In this document: positions 21,665-32,405 of the stretch, in pieces
How positions within the stretch are numbered: the stretch's first letter is position 1
How the letters are laid out: each line of letters opens with the position of its first letter
Source of the DNA: Eretmocerus hayati
Lineage: Eukaryota > Arthropoda > Insecta > Hymenoptera > Aphelinidae
NCBI GenBank assembly: GCA_029851415.1
Contig: CM056741.1
Coordinates: 84,954,282-85,018,281 of the forward strand
Length of the DNA stretch: 64,000 nt
Direction of reading: 5' to 3'
Position numbers and translations under genes: made by a program
Notes under the pieces: model-generated
Databases searched by the model: none
Told to the model about the DNA's origin: nothing
The model's input: only the letters and a program-made list of their open reading frames with translations

Positions 21665-21922
21665 GTCTACAGTGAATATGATTTCTTTCTCGTGCCCTCC
21701 TTGTTACGTGCTCGAGTTCAAATGCGTCTCAAGGTCATTCGACCATTTGTAAATGTCTTTGCGAATATTCATCCCCTTTTCATTACTTTATTGAGGCCTC
21801 GGTACTTAAATTAACCTCATGCTTTGGTCATTCGACCTTTCCCTTATGCATAAGTACAGAATAAGAACCCACAAAATATTGAACCAGGCTATGCCTGGGT
21901 ATGACGGAATAAATTCCCTCAT

Positions 21923-21927
21923 ACAGT
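21923..21927. other. Target-site duplication ACAGT, right copy
   Basis: Pairs with 9926-9930 and defines the LTR retrotransposon's right boundary. Confidence 0.75.
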
Positions 21928-23030
21928 CAACTATGAAACTTTGGCGGTACATCTGCAAGAATTAAATGGCAGACCGATTAATTTCAATCAACATTTTAAT
22001 GGTGCTAGGTATCTATTATCACAAATATTGACTCCGGGTTATGAACCTTTTCTCTAGATATCTTACATGAAATTGGAGAAACACAAGATAAGAATTACTT
22101 GGCATAATCTTTAGCTTCACGTTTTATGCAAATGTTAGTTTTGGTTCATCTGTTTCGTGGATTTGTTCTCCGAGCGCTCCATGATCGGCAATCGAACCCT
22201 GAGCGAGCATTCGTGACTGAATAAGATTTTGCTTACAACACTTACTGTGAGCATATCGACTGCCGTCGTTGTTGAGGTATCTTCGAGCACATGTCGAACC
22301 AGCATATGGTCGCTGGTCGGTATAAATGATAACGTGCTCTTTGAGAGATTGAAGTCTTCTGAAATGCTTGGGCCAAAATTTACAATGATACTTTGCTCCT
22401 CCAACACCTCCAGTGTGAGAGGTCAAGTGATTGACCAAGATATCAGACATGGCAAAGGCGCGAGAAGAATATTCACAGATATGATGACGCTCTTGCGTAT
22501 GCGTTCTCTATGCATTTTCAAGTAAGCATTTGTTGTGAAAGGTCCAGGGCACACGAAACACGTACGGCTCGATGCCTTCCAAGATCTCAAGTGAGATACA
22601 AGTATTGTTGACAGCGTGAAACTCTTGGAACAAACTTTACAAAGGTATCTTTTTGTAGGATCGGTCTCTTTTGCGTTCCTTGGTGGTTTATTATGTCAAG
22701 CTGCATGACTATTCATAGTTTCTTCTTCGATAAAACGTTATGGTCATCTAGGGCATTTGTAAGGTTTTCCTATATTGTGTTTGGCTACATGGACTTTGAG
22801 CTGCTCTTTCCTGTACATACAACTCCTTCAGGTGCATCTCACACAAAAAATGTTTGCCTTCATGCACCTACAAGGGAAATTTCTATGAGAATTTTCGACA
22901 AGATCTTATGGAAGACGCGGAATGAATATTCCAAGAGTCACCTACAAATGCCTGAGCAATTCTTCCCTAGGAGTATATCGTTTGTTACAGCCTGTAGATT
23001 GACAACCTGTGATATCTGTACGTCTCTTGG
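21928..23030 (-). pseudogene. C2H2 zinc-finger pseudogene, copy B, finger region and 3' flank
   Basis: Inverse copy of 1-757 joined to 3954-4298, here without the Transib-like element. The minus-strand C-terminal frame at 22450-22124 has finger-like blocks and ends 'DEPKLTFA'. Upstream fingers (22690-22450) are split by stops and frameshifts. The empty-site junction CAACGACGGCAG (minus strand) lies near 22265-22275. Both copies share many defects, so decay probably began before or soon after the duplication. Confidence 0.6.
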
Positions 23031-23340
23031 AAGGAGCCTTCTCACTACTTTCATCTTCTGTATCTCAAGTTCTGAAGTATTCAACTCTTTGATACCATCC
23101 TTCACCCTAACAAAAGCAGAGATCGCATCGATAACAGTTCCTGCTTTTTCAGCAAGATCTGAAAGAGTACTTACACTTAGAATGCAATTTTTCTCATTTT
23201 TATGTGGTAAAGATGGTATCTTACTAGCTTTTCCTTTGTCAAAAGTGGTGGATTCACTGGCCAACGAACATTGGTCATCATTGTTATCTTCAGAGGATTT
23301 ATGTCTTGACTCTAAAGATAATGCAGCGTTTCCACCATGC
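22938..23340 (-). pseudogene. Zinc-finger gene linker exon, copy B
   Basis: An open minus-strand segment (108 codons from 23264, open further upstream to about 23340) is Lys/Ser/Glu-rich ('KNEKNCILSVSTLSDLAEKA', then a helical stretch to 'RRLLPRDVQISQVVNLQ'). Low-complexity linkers like this commonly join a ZAD to C2H2 fingers. The 3' end of this segment is the one shared with position 1 onward. Confidence 0.4.
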
Positions 23341-23768
23341 TCTCCATCACAGTGGTCTCATGAACGGATTTCAACTGTTGTAACACAAGAATTCACTATT
23401 AACTTGACTTCTTAGACAATGAAGACACCAATCATCTGTCAAAGTATTAGTGACGCTGATTTAGTGATTGAACTGGTATTCAAACTTGAAAAATCTGAAT
23501 TCTGAGCTCAAAATAGTACATTACTCACGTTATTACACAATTGAAATTCTGCAACAAAGTCATTTGCAAGTATCATAAATCGCTCTTTACCCCCATGATG
23601 CATGCCATCTTATGCTTCCTTCAGATTCACTTCGTGACTGAGGATTATATTATCGAAGTCTCGATTGTCCAAATAGAAATTTTGCACGGAGACAGAAGCA
23701 GACTCAATTTCAGCATTTTTAAGAGTCCCAGATTGTTGATCAGGAATATTCGAAGAATCTTGTTCAGT

Positions 23769-24188
23769 TTATTGATGGTCAACTTGAGAAGTACCTGATT
23801 GAGGAGACTGGAAGAGGCATGTTACAGCTACTTTGATTATCTGTTCGGGATATTTTTGCAACATGATTAGTGCCTCCTTTGCACACATGTTCAATTCTGC
23901 GATCCCGGGATTTCTATTGTTCACTGCAAACATCTGAGGAAAGGACATTTCTTCGTGGAAATTATCTTTGCTTGAGGATTGAAGGCTCACATTCATCTCA
24001 GAACTTTTCAATAATGGTAAATCACATTGTGATAAGCTGATTGTAGTCCTGTCTTCATTGTGCCTATGGATAGGCATACTAGCTTCACCAAACATGAGTT
24101 TCTTTTGGAGATTGAGTGGAACACATCTCTCACATAGAAAACCGTCTGCTTCTTCTACTCGCAGTGTAAACTTATATGCCGATTCCAA
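23769..24188 (-). pseudogene. Partial ZAD-like exon of zinc-finger gene, copy B
   Basis: The minus-strand frame begins 'ESAYKFTLRVEEADGFLCER', followed by Cys and 'VPLNLQKKL'. This resembles the second half of a ZAD (zinc-finger-associated domain): ...E-x-D-G-x-x-x-x-x-C-x2-C-... . The first C-x2-C is not found upstream, where a splice-acceptor-like TTTATTTCAG lies near 24233. A donor-like CAG|GTACTT occurs near 23797. ZAD proteins are nuclear DNA-binding factors of arthropods. Assignment rests on one half-motif. Confidence 0.4.
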
Positions 24189-24249
24189 TTTTCATCCTTG
24201 TGTATTGCTAGTCCACGTATGGAGGCCATCTGAAATAAATGAACGATCC

Positions 24250-24670
24250 ATTCAGAATTACAAAGGTTTGGAACAATAAAGAAAGATGAATATGTGACTT
24301 ACCTAAATTACCACTCAAAGCATGAGGTGGTGACTAGAGTGTCAACTTATTTGATAGTTACTATCGTGAAAGTTTTGCAAATATAAAAAAAATGAAAAAA
24401 ACTCATAGTCATCACGAATGCAACTGTGGAGGCGAATTTCCAAATGGGATGACAGACATATTATGTATGTCAGCCTATACAAATTTAAAATTGTCAGTAG
24501 TAAATGGGTTTACGAAATAGATGTGCCCGACACAGATTACCTAATTATTGGAAGTTCATGAGCACAGCCCCATAAATTTTGCTCCCTGGTCTCCTTCAAA
24601 TCTTCAGATTCAATGTAGTTTGAAGATTCAGACTCGAGGTTGATGATCTGTTGCGAGTGCGGAATGAGTG
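24250..24670. other. No gene recognised
   Basis: AT-rich, short frames only. Confidence 0.6.
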
Positions 24671-25050
24671 AGGTTCTGCACCGGCTCTAGACTGACCAAT
24701 TCCATCCTTTTTGCAATCAAGGACTCCTTTGACTACCGCATGCTTGACCGGGTTCCGGATGCCGTTTTCGACCGTTCTTGGCAACTACTGCTGGGTTCCC
24801 GGTCAACTGGGTGTCCCGCCCAAGCGGGCCGGGTCCCGGGTCCCGGATCTCCCGAATAGCAGAATGCATCGGGTCTAGACTGACCAATTCCATCCTTTTC
24901 GCCATCGAGGACTCCTTTGACTACTGCGTGCTTGACCGGGATCCGGATACCGTTTTCGACCATTCTTGGCAACTATTGCTGGGTTCCCGGTCACCCGGGT
25001 GTCCCGCCCGGGCGGGCGGGGTCCCGGACCTCCCGAATAGCAGAGGACGC
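24671..25050 (+). repeat. Tandem duplication of a 188-bp unit
   Basis: CTAGACTGACCAATTCCATC occurs at 24686 and 24874. Both units run through GACTCCTTTGACTAC and a GC-rich GGGTCCCGG block to CTCCCGAATAGCAGA. About 90% identical; about two units only. Confidence 0.9.
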
Positions 25051-25069
25051 GCTACGCGACGCGAATAAC

Positions 25070-26100
25070 TATACAATGAATACAAAGGCCGCGCAGCGCA
25101 GCATACGCTACAGTATTATTCTCCACTGATTCAACACTGACGTTCATTTGTAGACCTAATCGTTGTATCCATTAACAATCGTTCGCGGCTATTATTTCGT
25201 TATTGCCTCGCTTGCAATCCCTTGTGCAGAGAACGGAGAGGGTTCTGAACTCCCGCTCTCTGATTACGCTAAGCCCCGGAAGATTCATAACCATCATCTT
25301 AAACACTATCAGCACAAATCGTGATCACTTGAAATGCTCTCACAGTCACAATTCCCTCTCCTGTAAAGTTGTCACATCCAAATTATTCGCGCCTCGTTGC
25401 ATAGTTGACTTACGCCATGGCGTCTTTTCCGCTCAACGAGGGGAGGGGGTAATTGTCGAATAATATTTGGTTTTTAGAATAAAAAAATTTTTTGGTCCTC
25501 AAGTAGGGGCTCAGGATTCAATGTTGGACTTCCAGGAATAGTTCGTGCCGGAGATCGAACTTGGGGAGAGTTCCCTCGAGCCTCGCCAGACATACTGCAA
25601 GGGTACCTTCATTCAATGTTTTTGAAAAATTGGAAATTGAGAAATTAAAAGCAGTCATATCACGACACTGAGGGATTCACGCCCTATCGATTGATACTAA
25701 TAATGTATAAATTGAACACAATTTTTCTGCTCACTATACCATGGTTCTCGTTCATGTTCCGTGAAGATTGAATAATATGCCAGAGAATAAACTCTAGCCC
25801 GGTGGACCTAGAAGCTCGGTATAGTGCTGCAACTAACAAAGAGTGGTCCGACCATGCGGGTCCTTTATTCGTCTTCAACTCTGGGAATCATCTTGTTTTG
25901 GTGAAGAATGAAAGTATCTCAAAGAATATGATCTCATGGGCCAAGAGTGAGAGTGCCTTATAACTCCGAATGGACGCATTTCTCGAAAAATTGTCACGAG
26001 AGCTTTTTTGTAGATCTTAGAGAGTCTTATCTTAAATTATTGTACGCAATCTCCGAAGAAAAGAATTTCTCGAATTATGGAGGAGTAATAGTATATTTTG
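25070..26100. other. No gene recognised
   Basis: Mixed composition, no repeats or coding motifs noticed. Confidence 0.5.
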
Positions 26101-27120
26101 CGCCGAGTTTATGACGTATAAGAATGCTTCCGAGCGATTGGTTTTCGGCCTGAGCCGCAGGCGAAGGTGGGAATAATCGTTCGGAAGCGAAGAACCTCAT
26201 GAACGAATGCGAATACTATTTCTTGCAATTTCGTAAGCACTTGAACATCGGAAAATTGCAAAAAAGTTATTTTTTGACACATTCTACGTGAAAGTATCTT
26301 TTCGCACTGACTTTTTACTCTCGCTCACAGTTTGTTGAAGAATACAGTTCGATACATGGGTGTGAAACTTATTTTTCGCATCTTAGTGATGTTTCTGACC
26401 CTCGCCTACATTTTGATTGGGAAACATGGGTTTTTAACGGAATGCATTTCGAATTTCGTTGAATTCCGTTGAGTTCTATGTAACGATCAATTCCGGAACG
26501 GAATCCCACTCTAAGAATCATAATCATCATATTATGACCGTTCTGATTCTTAGAGTGGAATTTGGTCTTAGAATTGGTTATTCAATATAACTCAACGAAA
26601 TTCAACGAAATTCAAATGGGTTTTCTTAAAAACCCTGCCGAAACCCCATCATTCGGATGCGAAAAAAGTCTTACACCCTTGTATCAATATGTACTATTTT
26701 GTGCTTGCGTGCGTAAACCTGTACGGAAAAGTTACTATTCCATCTTTCGTGCGGGTGATGACTTTTCCACAAGAGTTTTTCGACTTCTTTCCCCGCACAC
26801 CTGATGAAAATAGTACATTTCGATACGAGGGCGGGAATGTTGGTTTCCGCACAACGAGTGATATTTTCCGGCCCGAGCCGAAGGCGAGGGGCGGAAGTAT
26901 CACGAAAAGGTGGAAACCACCCCGTCCGAATGTCAAATACTATTTTTCCATTTGCTGGGCGGGGCGCAAAATCAAAAAATCCGCGCGGAAAAGTTATTAC
27001 CCGCACAGAAAATGGGAAAATAGTATTCGGAATTCGGACAAGGTGGTTTCCGTATTCTCGCCCCGGACACTCGTGCGGGAAACGCACTTCCCACCCTCGT
27101 TTCGAAATGTACTATCGTAG
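26100..27120. repeat. Dispersed CG-rich repeat family (GAGCCGCAGGCGAAGG)
   Basis: Blocks at about 26150-26180 and 26868-26895 carry CGRGCCGMAGGCGAGG-like cores, flanked by GATGCGAAAA and TACTATTTT-like segments in both orientations. A third block is at 51630-51670. Frames here are chance. Confidence 0.55.
26405..26640. mobile_element. Palindromic MITE centred near 26530
   Basis: CACTCTAAGAATCA (about 26508) and its inverse TGATTCTTAGAGTG (about 26546) flank a short loop. Outward, TTCGTTGAATTCCGTTGAGT is mirrored at about 26590. No target duplication resolved. Confidence 0.65.
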
Positions 27121-27637
27121 CCAAATTGGTGATTCCATTCTATATTGATTATATGGAAAACATCCATCCCACTCGTCATTTTCAGCAAGGAATCGATGCG
27201 CTTGAGGTCGAAACGAGTTCTTACCGTGTCCCAGCTCCCGAAAACACCTCATAGGTCGATCCTGCTGACAGTTATGTAACTCTGATCACACCTTCAAGCG
27301 AAGGGTGTTGGGGGGGGGCAGCATTGACAGTATAGCTGATTCATGACTTTTTCAACATGGGCCTATATGGCCAATGTCAATCTCCAGACCAGTGTATCAG
27401 ACTAGGAGGCCCATGGAATTGAATTCTTCGAGAAACCTCCATTTCTCACTGATACGAGATGATTCTTATCATTAGGGACGAATCCAGAATTCACAAGTTC
27501 GGATTCCCTTGTGAGCCTCGAAATTTGATCACTCAGTGACTAGGTTTGACATCATTTTCAGAATAGACGAGGGAAGTTTGATAATAATAATTATATTATT
27601 GTAACTGATTCGATTGCAGGATGATCAGATGATATAT
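27121..27637. other. No gene; half-MITE remnant
   Basis: CAACATGGGCCTATATGGCC near 27355 resembles the centre of the MITE arms at 14925-15277; only one arm is recognisable. Confidence 0.4.
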
Positions 27638-27838
27638 ATTGTACAGATGATTTCATCGGTATTTTCTGCTAATTCCTTCATTCTTAAGCGACGTTTCGAT
27701 TGTTATGGTACAATCCTCATCAGGCTAAAATTCAACATGTGAAACATCAGATATGACATCACATACACACACAAAAATCACCTCAATTTTGAAATTTGGT
27801 TTACCTTAATAAACAGAACTTATGTCTCACATCTGAGG
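27638..27838 (-). repeat. PLE terminal repeat, left (inverted)
   Basis: Reverse complement of 47600-47802 with ~90% identity by eye; carries the minus-strand hammerhead. Confidence 0.85.
27678..27745 (-). ncRNA. Hammerhead ribozyme, left PLE end
   Basis: On the minus strand: CTGATGAG (27723-27716), stem II GATTGT/ACAATC, GAAA, then CGTC with predicted cleavage after GTC. Core and stem II are identical to the right copy. Stem I starts with AGC/GCT. Type I hammerheads with very short stem III are known from PLEs. Confidence 0.8.
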
Positions 27839-28066
27839 TGGTGAATGAGCTGGTGAATCTCACCGATAAGGTTATTCCTCCACCTGTGTTTGATATCTTG
27901 AGTTTAGGGAAGAAGTTCAATATCTTCCTAAGTCTTGATAAAAGAACATTTTTTTGGTATCTGAAGAATCTTGAGAATCTTTTCGAAAATTATGAAGGGT
28001 TGGACAAGAGGTATCGCGAAAGAATTCTCACCCATCTAAACAGGTTCAACAACACCAATCATCATA
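27796..28066 (+). pseudogene. PLE ORF, N-terminal piece
   Basis: The frame includes 'FDILSLGKKFNIFLSLDKR', a PLE N-terminal 'LSLG.KF' signature, and breaks at the TA where the Tc1-like element sits. The codon after the break is completed by 30933 onward in the same frame, giving 'NHH' followed by 'ISLQDRIISHKLQ'. The true start is uncertain because the frame runs into the terminal repeat. Confidence 0.8.
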
Positions 28067-30930
28067 CACTACCGGTCAAAAGTCTGAGGACACCTGGGAA
28101 TCAGACTGATGATTTTCGGAGTTGGATATCTCAGAACCTGTTGGTCGTAGAGAGCTCTGCGTGGTTGCATTTCGTAGCTCATATCGAGCACTTTCAAATC
28201 TATTTTCAGTATTTTTCGTCCCGCGTATTATACCGGAGACACACGAGTCAGAAGAATGCCTTTTTTATTCGCTTTTATTGCACTCGGGCGCGCGGAGACA
28301 AGATTTCTGTCGGGGAACTTTGTGTGAGGCGTGTCATTGACACACTTTGGTATAGTTGTGTTGGTGTCGAGGCTCTGAATGCTCTGATGCGCGATTTAAC
28401 ATTGTGTAAACGCAAACGCGGCTTTGTGCGCAGGATCAAGGGGAGAGCATGTAGAGAACAGTAGAGAAAGAATCTATGAGGTGTCACAACTCACAGCTGT
28501 GAGCAGAGCACATATATAGCACATCAGCCGATCAGCCGGAGATGCTGAGAGATCCTCGCTATCTCTCTAATTTGCGCATGATTAGTACGTAATAGTACTT
28601 CAATAAATGATCATCAGTGATTACGGTATAAAGGGCCATAAAGCAATGCTCTCGCCCGCCGGCCTGCGAAAATTACATACCCATAACCTCTACGATTCTT
28701 CAACCGCGTTATGTGATGCTGTTGCAGATTGCAGCTCAGTGCAGATATTTTGTGTTATGAAGTGATTTCATTAATGTGTTTCAGTTCTTGATCTATCCTG
28801 CGATGAATCTCATCTTCATCAAGGTGTAGATAAATTTGTGAACAGTGTCAAAGCAATTGAGAAGAGTATTAGAAACAAATGTTCAGACCAGTAGAATTAC
28901 TGACAGGTGATTGATGGTTCTATATTTTGTCATATAGCTGTGAGGAGCTAAATTTTCTAGTACGCAATCAAGTTTTGTATACAGTGGAAAAACAAGCGAT
29001 AGTTTTGATCAAGTGCTAAAAGAGTGATGAATTGTATTTCATGAGACACTGTGTGTCACTTGATTAGTACCTGACATCAATCTCTCTCCTAAATGTTAAT
29101 TAAGTATGCCATTGTTCAGAACTCCAGATTAGTGATCGAATAGACCATTTATGTTGTGAACAGTTGCAATAGTTCCATGCGTATCAAGTGCTGGTTTGTT
29201 TACACTCCTGAGGATGCTTTTTACCATTGACACATCCATTACAAAAATTTAGCAGTCATTTTCAACTAAATTCCACCACTTCAATGGTTTCTGTGTAGAT
29301 GTTTACAATTCTGCAACACTAATACCAAAGTATTAGTGCGGTATCAGCAGGCATAGAGGGCTCAAGGATTATTCAGTTTCTTACAAGTATGAAGCATCGC
29401 TCGACTGATTAGAATTAGCAGATATCCCTATTCATGATTGAGCTCTGACTTGTAAAATATTATGGAATATTAATTGATAGAGATATACTGATGTTGTCAA
29501 TAAGCTATATACAGCCTCCTGAATTTGATTTGCCAATAACTTGGCATTCATTACAAAGTTACCGGTTTGCTGTACATGACAAGAAGCATAATTTGGGATC
29601 AACCATGGCTGATCGCTCTACTCCTTACTGATCCATTTTTACTCTACAGCCCTTCTTATCCCAATACTTATGCAGGAATGAACACATCTCTTCATTATAA
29701 TCAGCCAGAGAAATTTCAAAGATTATCCAAAGCTTTTGCCTGATATTAAATTTTTGGAATCATGGTCCATTTTGAAGGATTAGATATGAACTAAAAATAT
29801 GAAAATAAAATAATTAAAAAAAATAATTTTAAAAATTCGCTTTTATGAACATAATAGCAACGCAAAATGTGAAAATAATCTTGAATCTCCTTTCTGCATC
29901 TGTAGCATAGATGTTGGCTAAGTTTACTGACTTACATGCTCCAAGATATTCATTATTTTAGGAATAAATATGATAAAAGCGTGGGTTACATCATGAAGAC
30001 TACTGTTGATGAATCCAGTTGATAACCCACGCTTGCATCATATTTATTCCTAAAATCATGAATATCTTGGAGCATGTAAGTCAGTAAACTTAGCCAACAT
30101 CTATGCTACAGATGCAGAAAGGAGATTCAAGATTATTTTCACATTTTGCGTTGCTATTATGTTCATAAAAGCGAATTTTTAAAATTATTTTTTTTAATTA
30201 TTTTATTCGCAATTTTTCAGGCTAGGTACGAACGCCCGCCGATTTTGGAGAGATTGTTGGATCGCTACGAAACCTATGACATCTTCAAGCCCATAAAAAA
30301 ACCTTTAAAATCCGTTTTTGAACGTCTCCCAAAGTGGTTCTGGTTCCGAGATATGACTGATTTTGCTAAGGGTGTTTGTATCTCAAAAAATCACACGGTA
30401 ATCCAAAAATGACGAGAAACAGCCCGTTTTGAGGCATCTGACCCTCATTTCTGCAAGAGTTTGACTCAACATCGAAATTGCCAAAGGAAATCGAAACTAC
30501 CGACCTTGAACTGGGCTGTTTCTCATCATTTTTGGATTATCGTGTGATTTTTTGAGAGACAAACACCCTCAGCGAAATCAGTCAGATCTCGAGTCCAAAA
30601 CCACTTTGGGAGAAGTTCAAAAACGGATTTTGAAGGTTTTTTCATGGGCTTGAAGATGTCATAGGTTTCATAGCGATCCAACAATCTCTCCAAAATTGGC
30701 GGGCGTTCGTACCTTGCCTGAAAAATTGCAAAAAAATCCATCTTTCTAACTCGTGTGTCTCTGGTATAATACGCGGGACGGAAAATACAGAAAATAGATT
30801 TGAAAGTACTCGATACGAGCTACAAAATGCGACCACGCAGACCTCTCTACGACCAATAGGTTCTGAGATATCCAACTCTGAAAATCATCAGTTTGATTCC
30901 CAGGTGTCCTCAGACTTTTGACCGGTAGTG
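28067..30930. mobile_element. Tc1/mariner-type element inserted in the PLE
   Basis: TIRs start CACTACCGGTCAAAAGTCTG at 28067 and inverse at 30930, extending ~185 bp (28067-28255 and 30747-30930). TA is duplicated (28065-28066, 30931-30932). Removing the element with one TA restores the PLE frame exactly. No DDE transposase ORF is visible in 2.86 kb, so it is non-autonomous. Its right half has a large palindrome and another inverted-repeat pair (about 30208-30440 versus 30515-30741). Confidence 0.9.
29803..30207. repeat. Near-perfect 405-bp palindrome
   Basis: Arms of ~180 bp (for example GGAATAAATATGAT/ATCATATTTATTCC) surround a short loop centred near 30005. Only a few mismatches are visible. 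Confidence 0.9.
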
Positions 30931-30932
30931 TA

Positions 30933-31724
30933 TTTCCTTACAAGATCGTATCATTTCGCATAAACTCCAACAAACCGAAGCATTTCTCAGGAGTTATAAG
31001 GATATTCTTGTGACAAGGGCTGATAAGGTCAATGTGACTGTGATTATTTCTAAAGAGGATTATGTCCAAAAAGTAGAAGAATGTCTCAATGACGAACGGT
31101 GTTATGAGAAGGTCTCTCAATCTCCCTTAGAAAAATTACGAACTACCGTTGAGAATATTATTGAAGATTGGACGAATAAGAGGTTCACTGATTCTGAGCC
31201 TAGGTTCAGAACTTTGAAACCAAACCTTACACATACCAACATCTCACGTGCCTACGGGTTACCAAAAGTCAACAAAACCGGATATCCCGTTCGAATCATC
31301 GTATCAGCCATAAATAGCCCCACATATTGCTTGGATAAATGCCTTTCTCATCACTTCAATAGACATATACCACCACCTAAGAGTCGGATCAAGAATAGTT
31401 ACGAAATGAGAAAGATGATTGAAGAACTGTTGGTTCCAGGAGATTATGAATTGGTCTCATTTGATGACATAAGTCTGTTCACTAACTTACATCCTGATAT
31501 AATTCTTGAAGCTCTGAAAAGGAAACGGGAATATCTGAAAAATACAATTGGGAGACATATGAGTCGAGGCGAATTCTTTTCTGACATCAGAATCTTACTC
31601 CATTTCACATATCTGCAGTTTAACGGTAAATTTTAGAGACAAAAAATTGGTTCCCCGATGGGTGGTTGTACCAGCCCATTTAACGCTAAGATTACCTTGG
31701 AACTCCTTGAAAACCACAGTTTAA
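30933..31724 (+). pseudogene. PLE ORF, reverse-transcriptase fingers/palm piece
   Basis: Contains 'GLPKVNKTGYPVRIIVSAIN' (RT motif 2), 'SFDDISLFTN' (motif A with catalytic Asp) and, after a stop at about 31634-31636, 'QKIGSPMGGCTSP' (motif B). The stop TAG replaces what is probably an aromatic codon before R-Q-K. Ends at TTAA (31721-31724), where the composite is inserted; the frame continues at 46250. Confidence 0.9.
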
Positions 31725-31849
31725 GAAGATGTCGGAGATCGGCCCGATGACTTCTGCTAGGATACCATCTTTTTCGTATATTTCAACTTACGCTCTCAAT
31801 TTCCACCCAATCGATCTGAAATTTCCGCAGGAGGTAGAAAATATCCGTG

Positions 31850-32405
31850 AGAATGGTGCTCTGGTCCAATCCGTACGTTAATTCATCGCCCCGAGTCAAA
31901 AATCTTGTGGAAAGGCAAATGCTCAAAGAGGTTAGGTGGCTATTCTATCCAAATATTCAGGTCAAGGGGGAAATAGCTAATATTCCATACTGTAGATACT
32001 TGGCTTATAACCGTACGTACTTGCTCGTACCTGTCAATACTCGCAATAGTAATTCCTGCTACCTACACAGTACGGAATGGGTATGTGATGGATTTTGGAG
32101 AGGCGCTCCAAATGCACGCAACAGTAGTTGCCAGTATGTGACGGGTACTGAACAAGTACGTGACGGGTACTGAACAGGTACGTGACGGATTCTGGAGCCC
32201 TCACTCAGCGAGCCGCATGGCAGTAAATTCGTGTATGTGCCAAGTACGGATCGAGTACGTGACGGACTCTAAGAGCGGGTCACGGGGTACCATGAGGCAG
32301 TAGTTGCCAGCACGTAATAGGAAGGGGACAAGTACGTGACGGACTCCGTGAGCGCAGCTGGTCTGATTCAACCTACCTTGAATGACGGTGCCTCCTGCTA
32401 CGTAA
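31850..32405 (+). repeat. Left arm of a 5.3-kb inverted-repeat element
   Basis: Inverse of 36645-37127. Contains several GTACGTGACGGAYTCT-type subterminal repeats and the block GAGAATGGTGCTCTGGTCCA at the outer end. An 80-bp indel distinguishes the arms. Confidence 0.8.

Larger units (their letters stand above)
9931..21922 (+). mobile_element. Complete LTR retrotransposon (12 kb with nested insertions)
   Basis: Two direct terminal copies (9931-12996 and 19613-21922) begin TGTGACGGT and end CCTCAT. They are bracketed by the 5-bp duplication ACAGT (9926-9930 and 21923-21927). Directly after the 5' LTR is a primer-binding-site-like TGGCACCCAAC; directly before the 3' LTR is a purine tract GGGGGAGGG. 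This proves the two similar blocks are one element, not two independent repeats. Without nested insertions each LTR is ~830 bp and the interior ~3.9 kb. No reverse transcriptase, integrase or protease motif is visible inside, so it is non-autonomous or internally replaced. LTR ends are TG...AT rather than TG...CA. Confidence 0.85.
19613..21922 (+). repeat. 3' LTR with three serial retrotransposon insertions
   Basis: LTR sequence is 19613-20175 plus 21662-21922. Between them, one (CT)n tract has been split by three fragments of R1-type elements (20216-21193, 21270-21460, 21499-21630), each ending on its minus-strand 3' side in A-rich sequence and (GA)n. Confidence 0.85.

Noticed and set aside
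9931..21922. Two independent copies of an unclassified repeat at 9931 and 19613
   Set aside because: The shared ACAGT flanks, PBS and PPT show they are the two LTRs of one element.
30146..30741. Two similar ORFs on opposite strands ('YERPPILERLLDRYETYDIF')
   Set aside because: They are one inverted repeat read from both ends inside the Tc1-like element.
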